Below are positions 1-6,366 of a stretch of DNA of 35,955 nucleotides, piece after piece (within the stretch, counting starts at the first letter, position 1; every line of letters begins with the position of its first letter). The notes beneath the pieces were generated by a model that was not told the origin of the DNA, ran no database searches, and worked only from the letters and a program-made list of their open reading frames with translations. The position numbers were made by a program, and so were the translations under genes. The stretch is taken from the IMG/VR virus record IMGVR_UViG_3300005613_000212, positions 1 through 35,955 of that record, one strand, 5' to 3'. This DNA comes from a virus.

Positions 1-1
1 G

Positions 2-109
2 CTCACCGACGCGGAGGACGAGACGGTTTACCTCAAGGCTTGGCCTGTGGGGACGGACTACATCATCGATTGTAGCGAGACGGACGCTGTCGAGTTCACG
101 GGTGCCTAG
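2..109 (+). CDS. C-terminal end of an upstream gene, probably a head or capsid-associated protein
   Basis: An open frame enters from the left edge and stops at TAG 107-109, giving 35 residues that end in VEFTGA. The fragment alternates polar and hydrophobic residues (TVYLKAWPVGTDYIIDC), as in a beta-sandwich. Ending in a short hydrophobic tail just before a strong hairpin suggests the last gene of a highly expressed unit. In T4-type phages the major capsid protein or a head decoration protein often lies here, next to the internal-protein and neck genes, but the fragment is too short to assign. The location is inference; only the reading frame and stop are seen directly. Confidence 0.6.
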   Translation, partial: LTDAEDETVYLKAWPVGTDYIIDCSETDAVEFTGA

Positions 110-138
110 TCATAGGGCATCTGTTTGATCAGAGGGCT

Positions 139-179
139 ACATCCCCGACAGGTTCTCCCGGACACTCTGTCGGGGATGT
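139..179 (+). terminator. Perfect 13-bp hairpin after the first gene, likely terminator or mRNA-end structure
   Basis: The arm at 139-151 (ACATCCCCGACAG) is exactly complementary to the arm at 167-179, with a 15-base loop between. It lies 30 bases after a stop codon and 25 bases before the next ATG. No T-tract follows the right arm, so a classical intrinsic terminator is uncertain. It could instead stabilise the 3' end of the upstream message or partly attenuate read-through. No -10/-35 or T4-late (TATAAATA) promoter is clear behind it. Confidence 0.6.
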
Positions 180-203
180 CAGTCCGGTTTATAAGGAGTC
201 TGC

Positions 204-470
204 ATGGAAGACGTCAGGATGTTCATCGAGGAGAGCCTGTCGAGGGTCTTGGTCGAAGTGCTTGTCGAGGGCAAGAGTCCGACGCAGTGGTGGGATAAGC
301 TGAAGGCTGCCGACCGCAAGAAGGTTGTCGATATTCTTGGGCTGGGCAAGGGGAAGGAGAAAAGCTCCTTCTCAAAGCTCGATGACGATGAGCAGTCCGA
401 GATCACGGCGTATTTCCGTAAGTACAAGGGTGTTGTCGAGGATCTGGGCGACGACGATCCTGCTGCCTAA
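204..470 (+). CDS. Small acidic protein with capsid-targeting-like N-terminus (putative internal head protein)
   Basis: This 88-residue protein starts at ATG 204, with AAGGAG at 193-198. I do not recognise a family. The N-terminus MEDVRMFIEES is followed by VLVEVLVEG, which gives two hydrophobic-x-Glu sites (FIEE/S and LVE/G). These resemble the T4 prohead protease consensus (L/I)-x-E before a small residue. The second site closely matches VLVES in the gene at 3166. The remainder is helical with a DDDPAA end. By inference it is targeted to the procapsid core and trimmed after residue ~23. It could instead be a small scaffold or core protein. Confidence 0.7.
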   Translation: MEDVRMFIEESLSRVLVEVLVEGKSPTQWWDKLKAADRKKVVDILGLGKGKEKSSFSKLDDDEQSEITAYFRKYKGVVEDLGDDDPAA

Positions 471-482
471 CTGGAGGATAGG

Positions 483-1136
483 ATGGAATTCTACAAGAAG
501 AACCCCGAGATTCCGGGAACGATTTTTGTGCAGGGCGAGGCGATTGACGACGAGAAGGTCGTATGCGGCGAGAAGTTCAAGCCGTTTGCAGACCCGAAGA
601 CATTCCCTGGGAGACCGCCCAAGCTTGTGAAGGTTGAGGGCAAGGAACTCAACAGGGGGCAGATCGACGACGTCCAGGAGCAGGCAAAGAAGCAGGCAAA
701 CGAGCCACCGAAGCACCTGGGCGTGATCAAGTCTGCTCAGTTCGTGGTCAACAAGGACACCGGTGAAGCGAAGCTCAAGGCGGAGCCAAAGCTTCCTTCA
801 GAGGCGAAGCCGAAAAAGGTCACTGAGCCGGAGCCCAAGGAAGAGGTTGAGCTTGACGAAGAGGCCGAGACCAAGGAAGAGGTCGAGCCTGTCATCGAGG
901 AGCAGAAGGGCAAGGGCAGCAGGAAGATCTCGGAGATGTATTCCACGGAGGACATCGTCGAGGTGTTTCCTGGGATCACCGACAAGAACGCCGATCAGTT
1001 TTCGAAGAAGTTTTCGACGCTGATGGATGTGGTTCACGCGAGCAATGTCGATCTCAAGAAGATCGGTGTCCCCTCGAATTACTTCCGCAGGCTGCGCGAC
1101 AAGGCTGTGGAGATCATAGAGTCAGATGACGAATAA
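483..1136 (+). CDS. Head-region protein with acidic linker and C-terminal helix-hairpin-helix-like domain
   Basis: This 217-residue protein has GGAGG at 473-477, five bases before its ATG. Residues ~1-100 look globular. Residues ~100-145 are a Lys/Glu/Pro-rich low-complexity linker that includes EEVELDEEAE, a possible L-D-E protease site. Residues ~150-217 have the pattern of a helix-hairpin-helix repeat of the RadA/Rad51 N-terminal type: VFPGITDKNADQF, then LMDVVHASNVDLKKIGV, then a final helix. Such domains often bind DNA non-specifically. A DNA-binding protein packed in or lining the head would fit, but this is inference. The last 11 bases overlap the next gene. Confidence 0.7.
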   Translation: MEFYKKNPEIPGTIFVQGEAIDDEKVVCGEKFKPFADPKTFPGRPPKLVKVEGKELNRGQIDDVQEQAKKQANEPPKHLGVIKSAQFVVNKDTGEAKLKAEPKLPSEAKPKKVTEPEPKEEVELDEEAETKEEVEPVIEEQKGKGSRKISEMYSTEDIVEVFPGITDKNADQFSKKFSTLMDVVHASNVDLKKIGVPSNYFRRLRDKAVEIIESDDE

Positions 1137-1704
1137 TCCAATGAAGGCCACCATCGGTGACCTTGGTCGCAATGTAGACGTCTTGCGCGAGCTTCGGAAC
1201 AGTCTCGTTACCGAGCGGCGTATTCACGAGCGAGCCGAGGTTGATTCTGAGCGCTGGGGTACGTTTTCCCAGATAGCTGAATCCATTGCCTGTGCATGTA
1301 ACGAACGGGATCTTGAGGCTCTGGCATCCTCTGTGCGCGACATGAAGAACAAGTTGCGACGACCAAGCGTGCGTCGTGATCTTGAGCGTCTTGAGAGCAA
1401 GGACAAGGATGCTGACAAGGCCAAGAACCCGACCGGCGAATGCAAGTGTGCCGATTGTGGAGCTGTTGTCGACGGTTCGAAAGAGCCATGTGTTGACGGT
1501 GCTCTTTGCACAAAGTGTGCATTGAAGAAAAAGGTCATCTCCAAGAAGGAGCAGGACGCGAAGAAGGCAAAGAAGGTCGGACCTCCTGTTTCTGGTCAGG
1601 ATCAGATGCCTGGTGATGATGGAGGTGGTGGTGCTGAGACGTCTGACGAGCAACCGAGGGAGTCCATATCGCTTCGGTCTCGCGGATACCTCCGGGAGAG
1701 GTAA
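1126..1704 (+). CDS. Zinc-ribbon-like protein ending in the RxYLxE motif
   Basis: This 192-residue protein starts at ATG 1126 inside the previous gene; an alternative start is ATG 1141. Residues 10-95 are charged helix. Cysteines C108-x2-C111 and C128-x2-C131, with C106 and C122 nearby, form a likely zinc-binding knuckle. The C-terminus is LRSRGYLRER, the same LRxRxYLxE motif that starts several genes from 4291 onward, here at the last ten residues. The stop TAA at 1702 abuts the next ATG. Function is not recognised. The terminal motif may dock the protein on the same core or protease as its N-terminal counterparts, or be a remnant of cassette recombination. Confidence 0.7.
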   Translation: MTNNPMKATIGDLGRNVDVLRELRNSLVTERRIHERAEVDSERWGTFSQIAESIACACNERDLEALASSVRDMKNKLRRPSVRRDLERLESKDKDADKAKNPTGECKCADCGAVVDGSKEPCVDGALCTKCALKKKVISKKEQDAKKAKKVGPPVSGQDQMPGDDGGGGAETSDEQPRESISLRSRGYLRER

Positions 1705-2466
1705 ATGGATCTTCAAAGCTTCAAGCAGTGGGCTCGACGGTCTCTTGGCCAGGGTGAGTGTGGTGTCCGCGTTGAGCTAGATGATCGTCAGCTTGACCAG
1801 GCGCTGGATGATGCGAAAGAGTGGTTCAACGCATACATCGGGTTGTATCGAGAGGCCAATCTCTCTCTGATAGCTGATCAGGTAGAGTATGATTTGTCGG
1901 CGGTTACCCCGAGGGTCGACACGGTGACCAAGGTTTGGTTCCCGTCTCATTCATTCCAGATTGATTACGCGATGCTGTATCCGGGATTCCTTGACATCCA
2001 GGGGATTCCGTATGGCGATGCATTCATGACTGGTGTTGGGTATCCCCAGACGACGATTGTCCAGTCGTTGCAGACACAGGAGTCTATTGCGCGTGTGTTG
2101 TCTGCTGACATGGACTGGGAGATCGTTGTTGATAAGACGCAGACCCCTGCCGTGTGCAAGCTTCGTGTTATGCCCGCGCCGACTCAGAGTGGGACAGCTG
2201 TTTATTTCTACCGTGTTGATCCTCGCGACATAAAACTCAGCTACTACAAGCAGCGGGACATGTTCTTGATCCGGGAGTATGCGCTGGCGAAGGCTAAGTA
2301 CATGCTGGGTCGTATACGCGGTAAATACACTGGAGGACTTCCGGCTGCCGGTGGGGATAGATCGCTTGATGGTGAGTCGCTGATTTCGGAGTCCCGTGAT
2401 GACATCATGCGGCTAGAAGAGAAGATCATGAGCTACGACGGGCCAGTGATGCCTGTCGTGGGATGA
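1705..2466 (+). CDS. Putative neck / head-tail connector protein (T4 gp13-like)
   Basis: This 253-residue protein directly follows the previous stop and has GGGAGAGG upstream. The N-terminal half has helices with regularly spaced Trp and Tyr (LDQALDDAKEWFNAYIG). The middle is beta-rich. The region from residue ~189 (REYALAKAKYMLGRIRGKY), followed by a Gly-rich turn, then DGESLISES and a last Glu-rich helix, is the layout I associate with neck proteins of large myoviruses. In T4 gp13 sits below the portal and helps close the DNA-filled head. Its place between head and tail genes agrees. The assignment rests on pattern recognition, not a search. Confidence 0.55.
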   Translation: MDLQSFKQWARRSLGQGECGVRVELDDRQLDQALDDAKEWFNAYIGLYREANLSLIADQVEYDLSAVTPRVDTVTKVWFPSHSFQIDYAMLYPGFLDIQGIPYGDAFMTGVGYPQTTIVQSLQTQESIARVLSADMDWEIVVDKTQTPAVCKLRVMPAPTQSGTAVYFYRVDPRDIKLSYYKQRDMFLIREYALAKAKYMLGRIRGKYTGGLPAAGGDRSLDGESLISESRDDIMRLEEKIMSYDGPVMPVVG

Positions 2467-2909
2467 CATTCGGTGGGTTCATGAGAGACAACGAAGACAT
2501 GACAAAGGCCGATAGCATTCGAGAGTGGCAGCTGTGGATGCATCCGTATCCAACATTGATCAAGACAAGAGGAAGACGTATTCAGCCGGGGTTGCGTCCC
2601 GATGTTCGGGAGCTTGATGACACTGAGCTTGTCATGCTTTCCGACTTGTTCGAGGGGCGCAGGAGGAGGACTCCGCCTCAGCTGAAGAGGTGCGTTCGGG
2701 CTGTGGCCAAGAAGCACGGTGGAGACGTCAGCAAGGCGTTTGCTATCTGTACTGCTCAGTTGCAGAAGGGTGGCTACCTAAAGGTTGGGACACAGGAGCC
2801 AACGAAGATGGGCAAGACAGCCGGTCGCTCGAAGGCGGCTGATAAAGATCACAAGGACAAGGTCAGCGAATACGAGCAGCTGTTGGCGCTGGCTCGCAAA
2901 GGAGATTGA
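2463..2909 (+). CDS. Small basic head-region protein with paired-cysteine helical motif
   Basis: This 148-residue protein overlaps the preceding stop (ATG 2463); ATG 2481 and ATG 2499 are in-frame alternatives. Residues 74-102 (RCVRAVAKK, AFAICTAQL, with C77 and C96) form a two-helix motif with one cysteine per helix, spaced like small domains common in phage head proteins. The C-terminal third is Lys-rich and probably flexible. No hydrophobic-x-Glu targeting site is evident at the N-terminus, unlike its neighbours. Function is not known. It may be structural, placed as it is between the neck candidate and the cassette array. Confidence 0.65.
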   Translation: MTFGGFMRDNEDMTKADSIREWQLWMHPYPTLIKTRGRRIQPGLRPDVRELDDTELVMLSDLFEGRRRRTPPQLKRCVRAVAKKHGGDVSKAFAICTAQLQKGGYLKVGTQEPTKMGKTAGRSKAADKDHKDKVSEYEQLLALARKGD

Positions 2910-2911
2910 AG

Positions 2912-3163
2912 ATGGACGTCAGGCAAATCAACAGTGGGCTCTCTTCGTTGATCGGTTCTCTCACAGAGGGTCGTGAAAAGTTCATAATCGTCAAGGACGG
3001 CAGCCGGGGAACCAAGTTCTGGAACGGTTCTGGGTGGTCTTCTGAGTATCCGGATGCGTTGCAGTACGATGGCATCCGGGCAGCGAAGAAGGAGATCAAG
3101 AGTCGCAAGATTTCCGGGGCCGAGGCGATCACGATCGACGAGTATGACTCAGGGGAGTGGTAG
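2912..3163 (+). CDS. Small protein with capsid-targeting-like N-terminus (putative internal head protein)
   Basis: ATG 2912 is preferred over the in-frame TTG 2906 because GGAG at 2901-2904 is spaced correctly and TTG 2906 overlaps the upstream TGA. The 83-residue product begins MDVRQINSGLSSLIGSLTEG. Cleavage after L-T-E at ~residue 19 would leave a Gly-starting fragment of ~64 residues. The mature part is rich in Lys, Gly and aromatics and ends with acidic DEYDSGEW. It resembles a small beta-alpha domain of a type I cannot name. It is read as one of the internal-protein cassettes by analogy with its neighbours. Confidence 0.65.
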   Translation: MDVRQINSGLSSLIGSLTEGREKFIIVKDGSRGTKFWNGSGWSSEYPDALQYDGIRAAKKEIKSRKISGAEAITIDEYDSGEW

Positions 3164-3165
3164 AC

Positions 3166-3810
3166 ATGAGGCTTTCAGCGATCAATGGGTATCTTGGGCA
3201 GCTGGTCGAGGACGTGCTCGTCGAGAGCGCAGTCGCTGTTGGCCAGACGGTTGAGACTCCATCCCTGCGAATTCATCGGTATGCATCGGCGCTCAAGGTG
3301 ACGGATCTCACGAACGCCGGGAAGCGCGGGAAAACCGTTGACGAGTTTGCCCTCTACAACCTGGACTACGTGAAGAACCAAGACGTCCAAAAGTTGGTTG
3401 AGAAGTTCTCGGCCCAGCTCAGGACGGTCAAGAATTACCGGTCTGCGCTTGTGATGGCCAAGGGGCTTGTGGCGGCTGCCGAGCGGATGGTTGGTTCCAG
3501 CTTCGGCATCCCTGGGATCGAGACCCACCAGTACAAGGGTGTCCGGGTTCGTCCGGCTGGGATGAAGGAGATCAAGATCGACACTCCGTATCTCACCGGA
3601 TATGCGGATGGCCAGCGCTTCTCTGTCCAGGACAAGAAGGACAGGGGGAACGAGCCGACCATCATGCACAAGGGAAACCGTAGTGCGAGCCAGTTCTACA
3701 AGTGGCTGGCGAAGAACGAGAAGAAGATCAACGCGATGGACTTCAGGGATCTCCAAATGGCGCTTCAGAAGGCGAAGATCAATTTCCATTACTTCTGCGC
3801 GATGGACTAG
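3166..3810 (+). CDS. Putative internal head protein with 20-residue propeptide ending in VLVE/S
   Basis: The start at ATG 3166 is chosen over GTG 3157 because AGGGGAG at 3151-3157 is eight bases upstream. The 214-residue product opens with MRLSAINGYLGQLVEDVLVES, an amphipathic segment ending in L-V-E/S, very like VLVEG in the gene at 204. The mature region (~190 residues) is basic and helix-rich. A glycine-rich central section (~110-150) is followed by TIMHKGNRSASQFYKWLAK and a terminal aromatic segment. No enzyme motif is recognised. The inferred role is a protein packaged in the capsid and cleaved at maturation. Confidence 0.65.
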   Translation: MRLSAINGYLGQLVEDVLVESAVAVGQTVETPSLRIHRYASALKVTDLTNAGKRGKTVDEFALYNLDYVKNQDVQKLVEKFSAQLRTVKNYRSALVMAKGLVAAAERMVGSSFGIPGIETHQYKGVRVRPAGMKEIKIDTPYLTGYADGQRFSVQDKKDRGNEPTIMHKGNRSASQFYKWLAKNEKKINAMDFRDLQMALQKAKINFHYFCAMD

Positions 3811-3819
3811 GAGGACGTC

Positions 3820-4527
3820 ATGGGGATCATTGTTGAACGGCAGAAGGCAGTGGGATTTCCCGGGTGGCATGACGAGGGGCCGCCGACTCGGCTTGGTGCT
3901 TTCAAGCTCAGCACGAATGCTCTGAAGCACTTCAAGGAGATGGGGATCGAGAACCCGGAAGACTCAATGTTCCCCTCGATGCGGAAAGTCGTGCACGATA
4001 TTCCCAGGTCCGATCTGCCGAAGATCTGGGGAGCGGATAATATGGCCGATGCTCAAGACGTCATTGCCAGGAACCCGAAGCTGGCGTTCCGGGAGTGGAT
4101 GAAGAACATCGGCAAGGTGTCTCCGAAGCTGGCGAGGGGGATTCGCAAGTATCCCGATCAGGTTCCAGTTTGGTTCTACATGACCGTCGTTGCTGTCTCT
4201 GGGCGCGACATGGCGGACATTATTCTGAAGCAGTACCTGTCTGCGAAGCCGTCTCAGGCGTGGAGAGGGAAGATGAAGAAGGAGGATGCCATGGAGAGCA
4301 ATCTCAGGGACAGGTCGTATTTGACCGAAGGTCAGATGAAGCTTCGCAGGGTGAAGCGTTCGCTCGACACGATTGGGCAATCGCTGAAAGATGCGGAGAG
4401 CGCATACAAGAAGCTCTCTTCTGACGAGCAGCGGTTTGCTCCTCAAAAGGACAACCTCAAGGCCGATCTGGGTCGGATCTTGACGGCGGCCAAGGTGGCG
4501 ATGCGTTCTCTCGGCGAGGACGTCTGA
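3820..4527 (+). CDS. Two-part protein: unknown domain fused to an LRDRSYLTE cassette
   Basis: This 235-residue frame has AGGAGG at 3809-3814. Residues 1-157 form an unrecognised mostly helical domain with a hydrophobic stretch PVWFYMTVVAVSG. Residues 158-235 begin MESNLRDRSYLTEG and are homologous along their length to the separate 77-residue protein at 4540. Shared features are R-x-Y-L-x-E, then a helix with LDxIGQxLKDA, then a C-terminal hydrophobic/basic helix. A strong Shine-Dalgarno sequence directly before residue 158 suggests the second half is also made alone. Either a stop codon between two cassettes has been lost, or the fusion is processed after L-T-E by the prohead protease. Function is unknown. 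Confidence 0.65.
   Translation: MGIIVERQKAVGFPGWHDEGPPTRLGAFKLSTNALKHFKEMGIENPEDSMFPSMRKVVHDIPRSDLPKIWGADNMADAQDVIARNPKLAFREWMKNIGKVSPKLARGIRKYPDQVPVWFYMTVVAVSGRDMADIILKQYLSAKPSQAWRGKMKKEDAMESNLRDRSYLTEGQMKLRRVKRSLDTIGQSLKDAESAYKKLSSDEQRFAPQKDNLKADLGRILTAAKVAMRSLGEDV
4291..4527 (+). CDS. Nested in-frame start giving a 78-residue LRDRSYLTE protein
   Basis: ATG 4291 is preceded by AAGGAGG at 4279-4285, five bases away, which is as good as any gene start in this window. The product begins MESNLRDRSYLTEG and aligns with the next gene (4540), whose N-terminus is MGSGLRRRSYLFEEAM. The paralogue beginning precisely here makes an internal initiation plausible. The alternative is that the Shine-Dalgarno is a relic of a separate gene now read through from 3820. 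The product would be a short, basic, helical internal head protein after removal of about 13 residues. Confidence 0.5.
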   Translation: MESNLRDRSYLTEGQMKLRRVKRSLDTIGQSLKDAESAYKKLSSDEQRFAPQKDNLKADLGRILTAAKVAMRSLGEDV

Positions 4528-4539
4528 AGGGAGCGTGTC

Positions 4540-4773
4540 ATGGGAAGCGGTCTCCGGAGAAGGTCGTACCTGTTCGAAGAGGCAATGGACTTCCGCAAGG
4601 CAAAGTCTGAGCTTGATAGGATTGGCCAAGATCTGAAGGATGCCAAGGTTCAGCTTGACAAGTTGTCCAGGGGAGATGCTGGCAAGAGCACTGACGAATT
4701 CGTGGATGCGATAAAGCGGATTTGGGCTGCGGCTTTGTATGCGGCGCGTGCTGTTGGCACAAGGATCAGGTAG
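4540..4773 (+). CDS. LRRRSYLFE cassette protein, paralogue of the 4291 product
   Basis: This 77-residue protein has AAGGGAG at 4527-4533. The N-terminus MGSGLRRRSYLFEE carries the targeting-like motif, with cleavage expected after L-F-E. The rest is a single long charged helix (KAKSELDRIGQDLKDAKVQL), then a short linker and a C-terminal amphipathic helix, IKRIWAAALYAARAVGTRIR. Its similarity to residues 158-235 of the previous frame indicates a tandem duplication. The C-terminal basic/hydrophobic helix could associate with DNA or membranes; this is speculative. Confidence 0.65.
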   Translation: MGSGLRRRSYLFEEAMDFRKAKSELDRIGQDLKDAKVQLDKLSRGDAGKSTDEFVDAIKRIWAAALYAARAVGTRIR

Positions 4774-4775
4774 GC

Positions 4776-5363
4776 ATGGTTCACTGGTGGTATGAGGATG
4801 AGAATGATCTTGATGCAGACGGAATGGATGCTGCTACCAGGCGTCGTCTCAAGGTAGGGAAGACGATCCCGAAAGGGAGAAAGCGTCCACGTTCTCCTCT
4901 GCGAAACCGAGCCCCCTATTCCCTGATGAATATCCAGCACGACAAGGGTCACGCCGAGTCACTCTCTGGTGTTGTTGATTGGCTTGCCGAGGCTGTCCGC
5001 TTTGCGACCCCTGGCAAGGAGAAGCGTGGCAAGCATGATCCCGTTGCCTATGTGCTGAGGACGTTCTTTCATTCGACCCCTGAGTTCGAGGCGTCGATGG
5101 AAGAGAAGGTTGCGCGCCGGAATGGCTGGACCGTGCGAGGTGCTTGGCCGACGACTGGCAAGCACATCTTCGACTGGGAGTTTGAGGTTTGGGGTGAGCG
5201 CAATGGCGGAGTGGTCGTGAAGTTCACCATGTGGGGCCAGAAGGGGATGATCGATGGTCACACGTTCACAACGACGGTTGCCACTGTGGGAAAGCTGGCT
5301 CCGAAGTTCGTGAGAAAGTATTTTATTCCCATGAAGGCTGAGGCCAAGGAGCAAGCAAAATGA
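4776..5363 (+). CDS. Unrecognised basic protein with internal WLAE/A site
   Basis: ATG 4776 is chosen because it lies two bases after the previous stop; a longer frame from 4722 would overlap that gene and is unlikely. The product is 195 residues. A basic first section (RRRLKVGKT, PKGRKRPRSPLRNR) leads to SLSGVVDWLAEAVRF at residues 62-76, where L-A-E/A (70-72) fits the prohead protease pattern. In-frame ATG 4926 would place this site ~20 residues from the N-terminus but lacks a good ribosome site. The mature domain (~120 residues) has beta-like strands with Trp and Gly. The last codons (EAKEQAK) are made from the repeated leader sequence that precedes the next gene. Confidence 0.6.
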   Translation: MVHWWYEDENDLDADGMDAATRRRLKVGKTIPKGRKRPRSPLRNRAPYSLMNIQHDKGHAESLSGVVDWLAEAVRFATPGKEKRGKHDPVAYVLRTFFHSTPEFEASMEEKVARRNGWTVRGAWPTTGKHIFDWEFEVWGERNGGVVVKFTMWGQKGMIDGHTFTTTVATVGKLAPKFVRKYFIPMKAEAKEQAK

Positions 5364-5713
5364 CTCTGAGAAGACGCGGGTATCTTTCGGAGGGTGGAGC
5401 GCGGAAGAGATTCCGGGATTACAACTGGAGAGAAGTTGCGAAGTTCATTCCCAGGGCGAAGCTTGTGGAGAAGTTGCGCGACGAGGTCATGATCTTTGTC
5501 CCGGTCGGCAACAGTCGATATATCATTTCTGAAAATGGTGGTGAGCTGAATATCAGCAAGGTTGTTCCCATTGGTGAGTCAGTTCCCTATTGGTCAAATG
5601 CGCATCCTGGCGGTGCAGTTGGTCCAGAGACGCTGGCGTACAGGATTGATGCGGCCATAAAGGGAAACAGGATTGATTACGATCTGGACCTTGACAATCC
5701 GTCTTTTGACTGA
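5360..5713 (+). CDS. LRRRGYLSE cassette protein
   Basis: This 117-residue protein overlaps the previous stop in ATGA. It begins MTLRRRGYLSEGGARKRF; cleavage after L-S-E/G would leave ~106 residues. The body is beta-rich (DEVMIFVPVGNSRYIISENG) and ends in an acidic DYDLDLDNPSFD tail. The family is unknown. AAGGAG at 5346-5351 belongs to a leader repeated before two other cassettes. Confidence 0.65.
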   Translation: MTLRRRGYLSEGGARKRFRDYNWREVAKFIPRAKLVEKLRDEVMIFVPVGNSRYIISENGGELNISKVVPIGESVPYWSNAHPGGAVGPETLAYRIDAAIKGNRIDYDLDLDNPSFD

Positions 5714-5731
5714 GGCCAAGGAGTAAACAAG

Positions 5732-6055
5732 ATGACCTTGAGACGTCGTAGTTACTTGATTGAGTCTGGTTTAGACGATGATCTGTTTGATGGGATGTCC
5801 AAGTCTCAGCTTTCTCGAATCATTTTGAAACGGGCGGCAAAGCAGACAAAGGTACGCAGTGTCAAGTCGTGGCTTCTCGGTGATGAGCAGGGGAAGTGGG
5901 ACAAGAGAGCGAGAGAGCTGATTCGCAGGATGGAAACTCCTGAGATGAGGAAGAAGATAGAGCAGCAGGGTTTGACTGGTGACCAGGTGATAGAGCAGAT
6001 GGCGGTGTACCTTGCTTTGATGGCTCTGGAGGCTTCAAAGAAAAAATCTCGGTAG
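5732..6055 (+). CDS. LRRRSYLIE cassette protein
   Basis: This 107-residue protein starts MTLRRRSYLIESGLDDD; L-I-E/S is the predicted cut. The mature part is all-helical and basic: SKSQLSRIILKRAAKQTK, then a helix with RARELIRRMETPEMRKK, then QVIEQMAVYLALMALEASKKK. The first 25 bases of the gene are almost identical to those of the 6074 gene while the bodies are unrelated. This is what cassette swapping behind a conserved start would produce. No function is recognised. Confidence 0.65.
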   Translation: MTLRRRSYLIESGLDDDLFDGMSKSQLSRIILKRAAKQTKVRSVKSWLLGDEQGKWDKRARELIRRMETPEMRKKIEQQGLTGDQVIEQMAVYLALMALEASKKKSR

Positions 6056-6073
6056 CCGGAGGGAGCAAGCAAA

Positions 6074-6355
6074 ATGACTCTGAGACGTCGTAGTTATTTG
6101 GCCGAGGGCAGGGAACTCAACGCGAAGAACGTGATGGCTGTGCTCAAGAAGTCTGGCATCAGGGCGAAGGTCTATGGTGACGGTTCTGACGTTCGGATCG
6201 AGTTCTCTGATGAGAAGGAGATGGAGAAAGCCAGGAAGCGTCTTGGTTCTGGTTGGGGTGGTCACCATGACCGGAAGCGTGGGGTGTGGGTTTGGCGGTA
6301 TTCTCCATCTGACTCGTTCGACTACAATACTCCGTACTATGCCGGTCATAGGTAG
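6074..6355 (+). CDS. LRRRSYLAE cassette protein
   Basis: This 93-residue protein starts MTLRRRSYLAEGRELN; cleavage after L-A-E/G is predicted, leaving ~82 residues. The mature section (VMAVLKKSGIRAKVYGDGSDVRIEFSD, then a Lys/Arg helix) resembles a small ferredoxin-like alpha-beta fold, followed by a Trp/Tyr-rich end. It shares a 24-base identical stretch over its ribosome site and start with the 5360 gene (6062-6085 versus 5348-5371). It belongs to the putative internal-protein array. Confidence 0.65.
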   Translation: MTLRRRSYLAEGRELNAKNVMAVLKKSGIRAKVYGDGSDVRIEFSDEKEMEKARKRLGSGWGGHHDRKRGVWVWRYSPSDSFDYNTPYYAGHR

Positions 6356-6366
6356 GGGAGGGGTCA

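Larger units (their letters stand above)
5340..6097 (+). repeat. Three copies of a conserved leader plus start region at cassette genes
   Basis: Copies lie at about 5340-5376, 5712-5755 and 6055-6097, each spanning a purine-rich ribosome site, the ATG and the first codons of a cassette gene. Copies 1 and 3 share 24 identical bases (5348-5371 and 6062-6085). Copies 2 and 3 share a 16-base core over the codons for LRRRSY. The coding regions behind them are unrelated, so similarity is confined to the start. This marks them as exchange points or recent duplicates of the targeting signal. Confidence 0.75.

Noticed and set aside
187-198. TTTATAAGGAG before the first cassette as a T4-type late promoter
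   Set aside because: It only partly matches TATAAATA and overlaps the ribosome site of the gene. No further copies occur before other operons.
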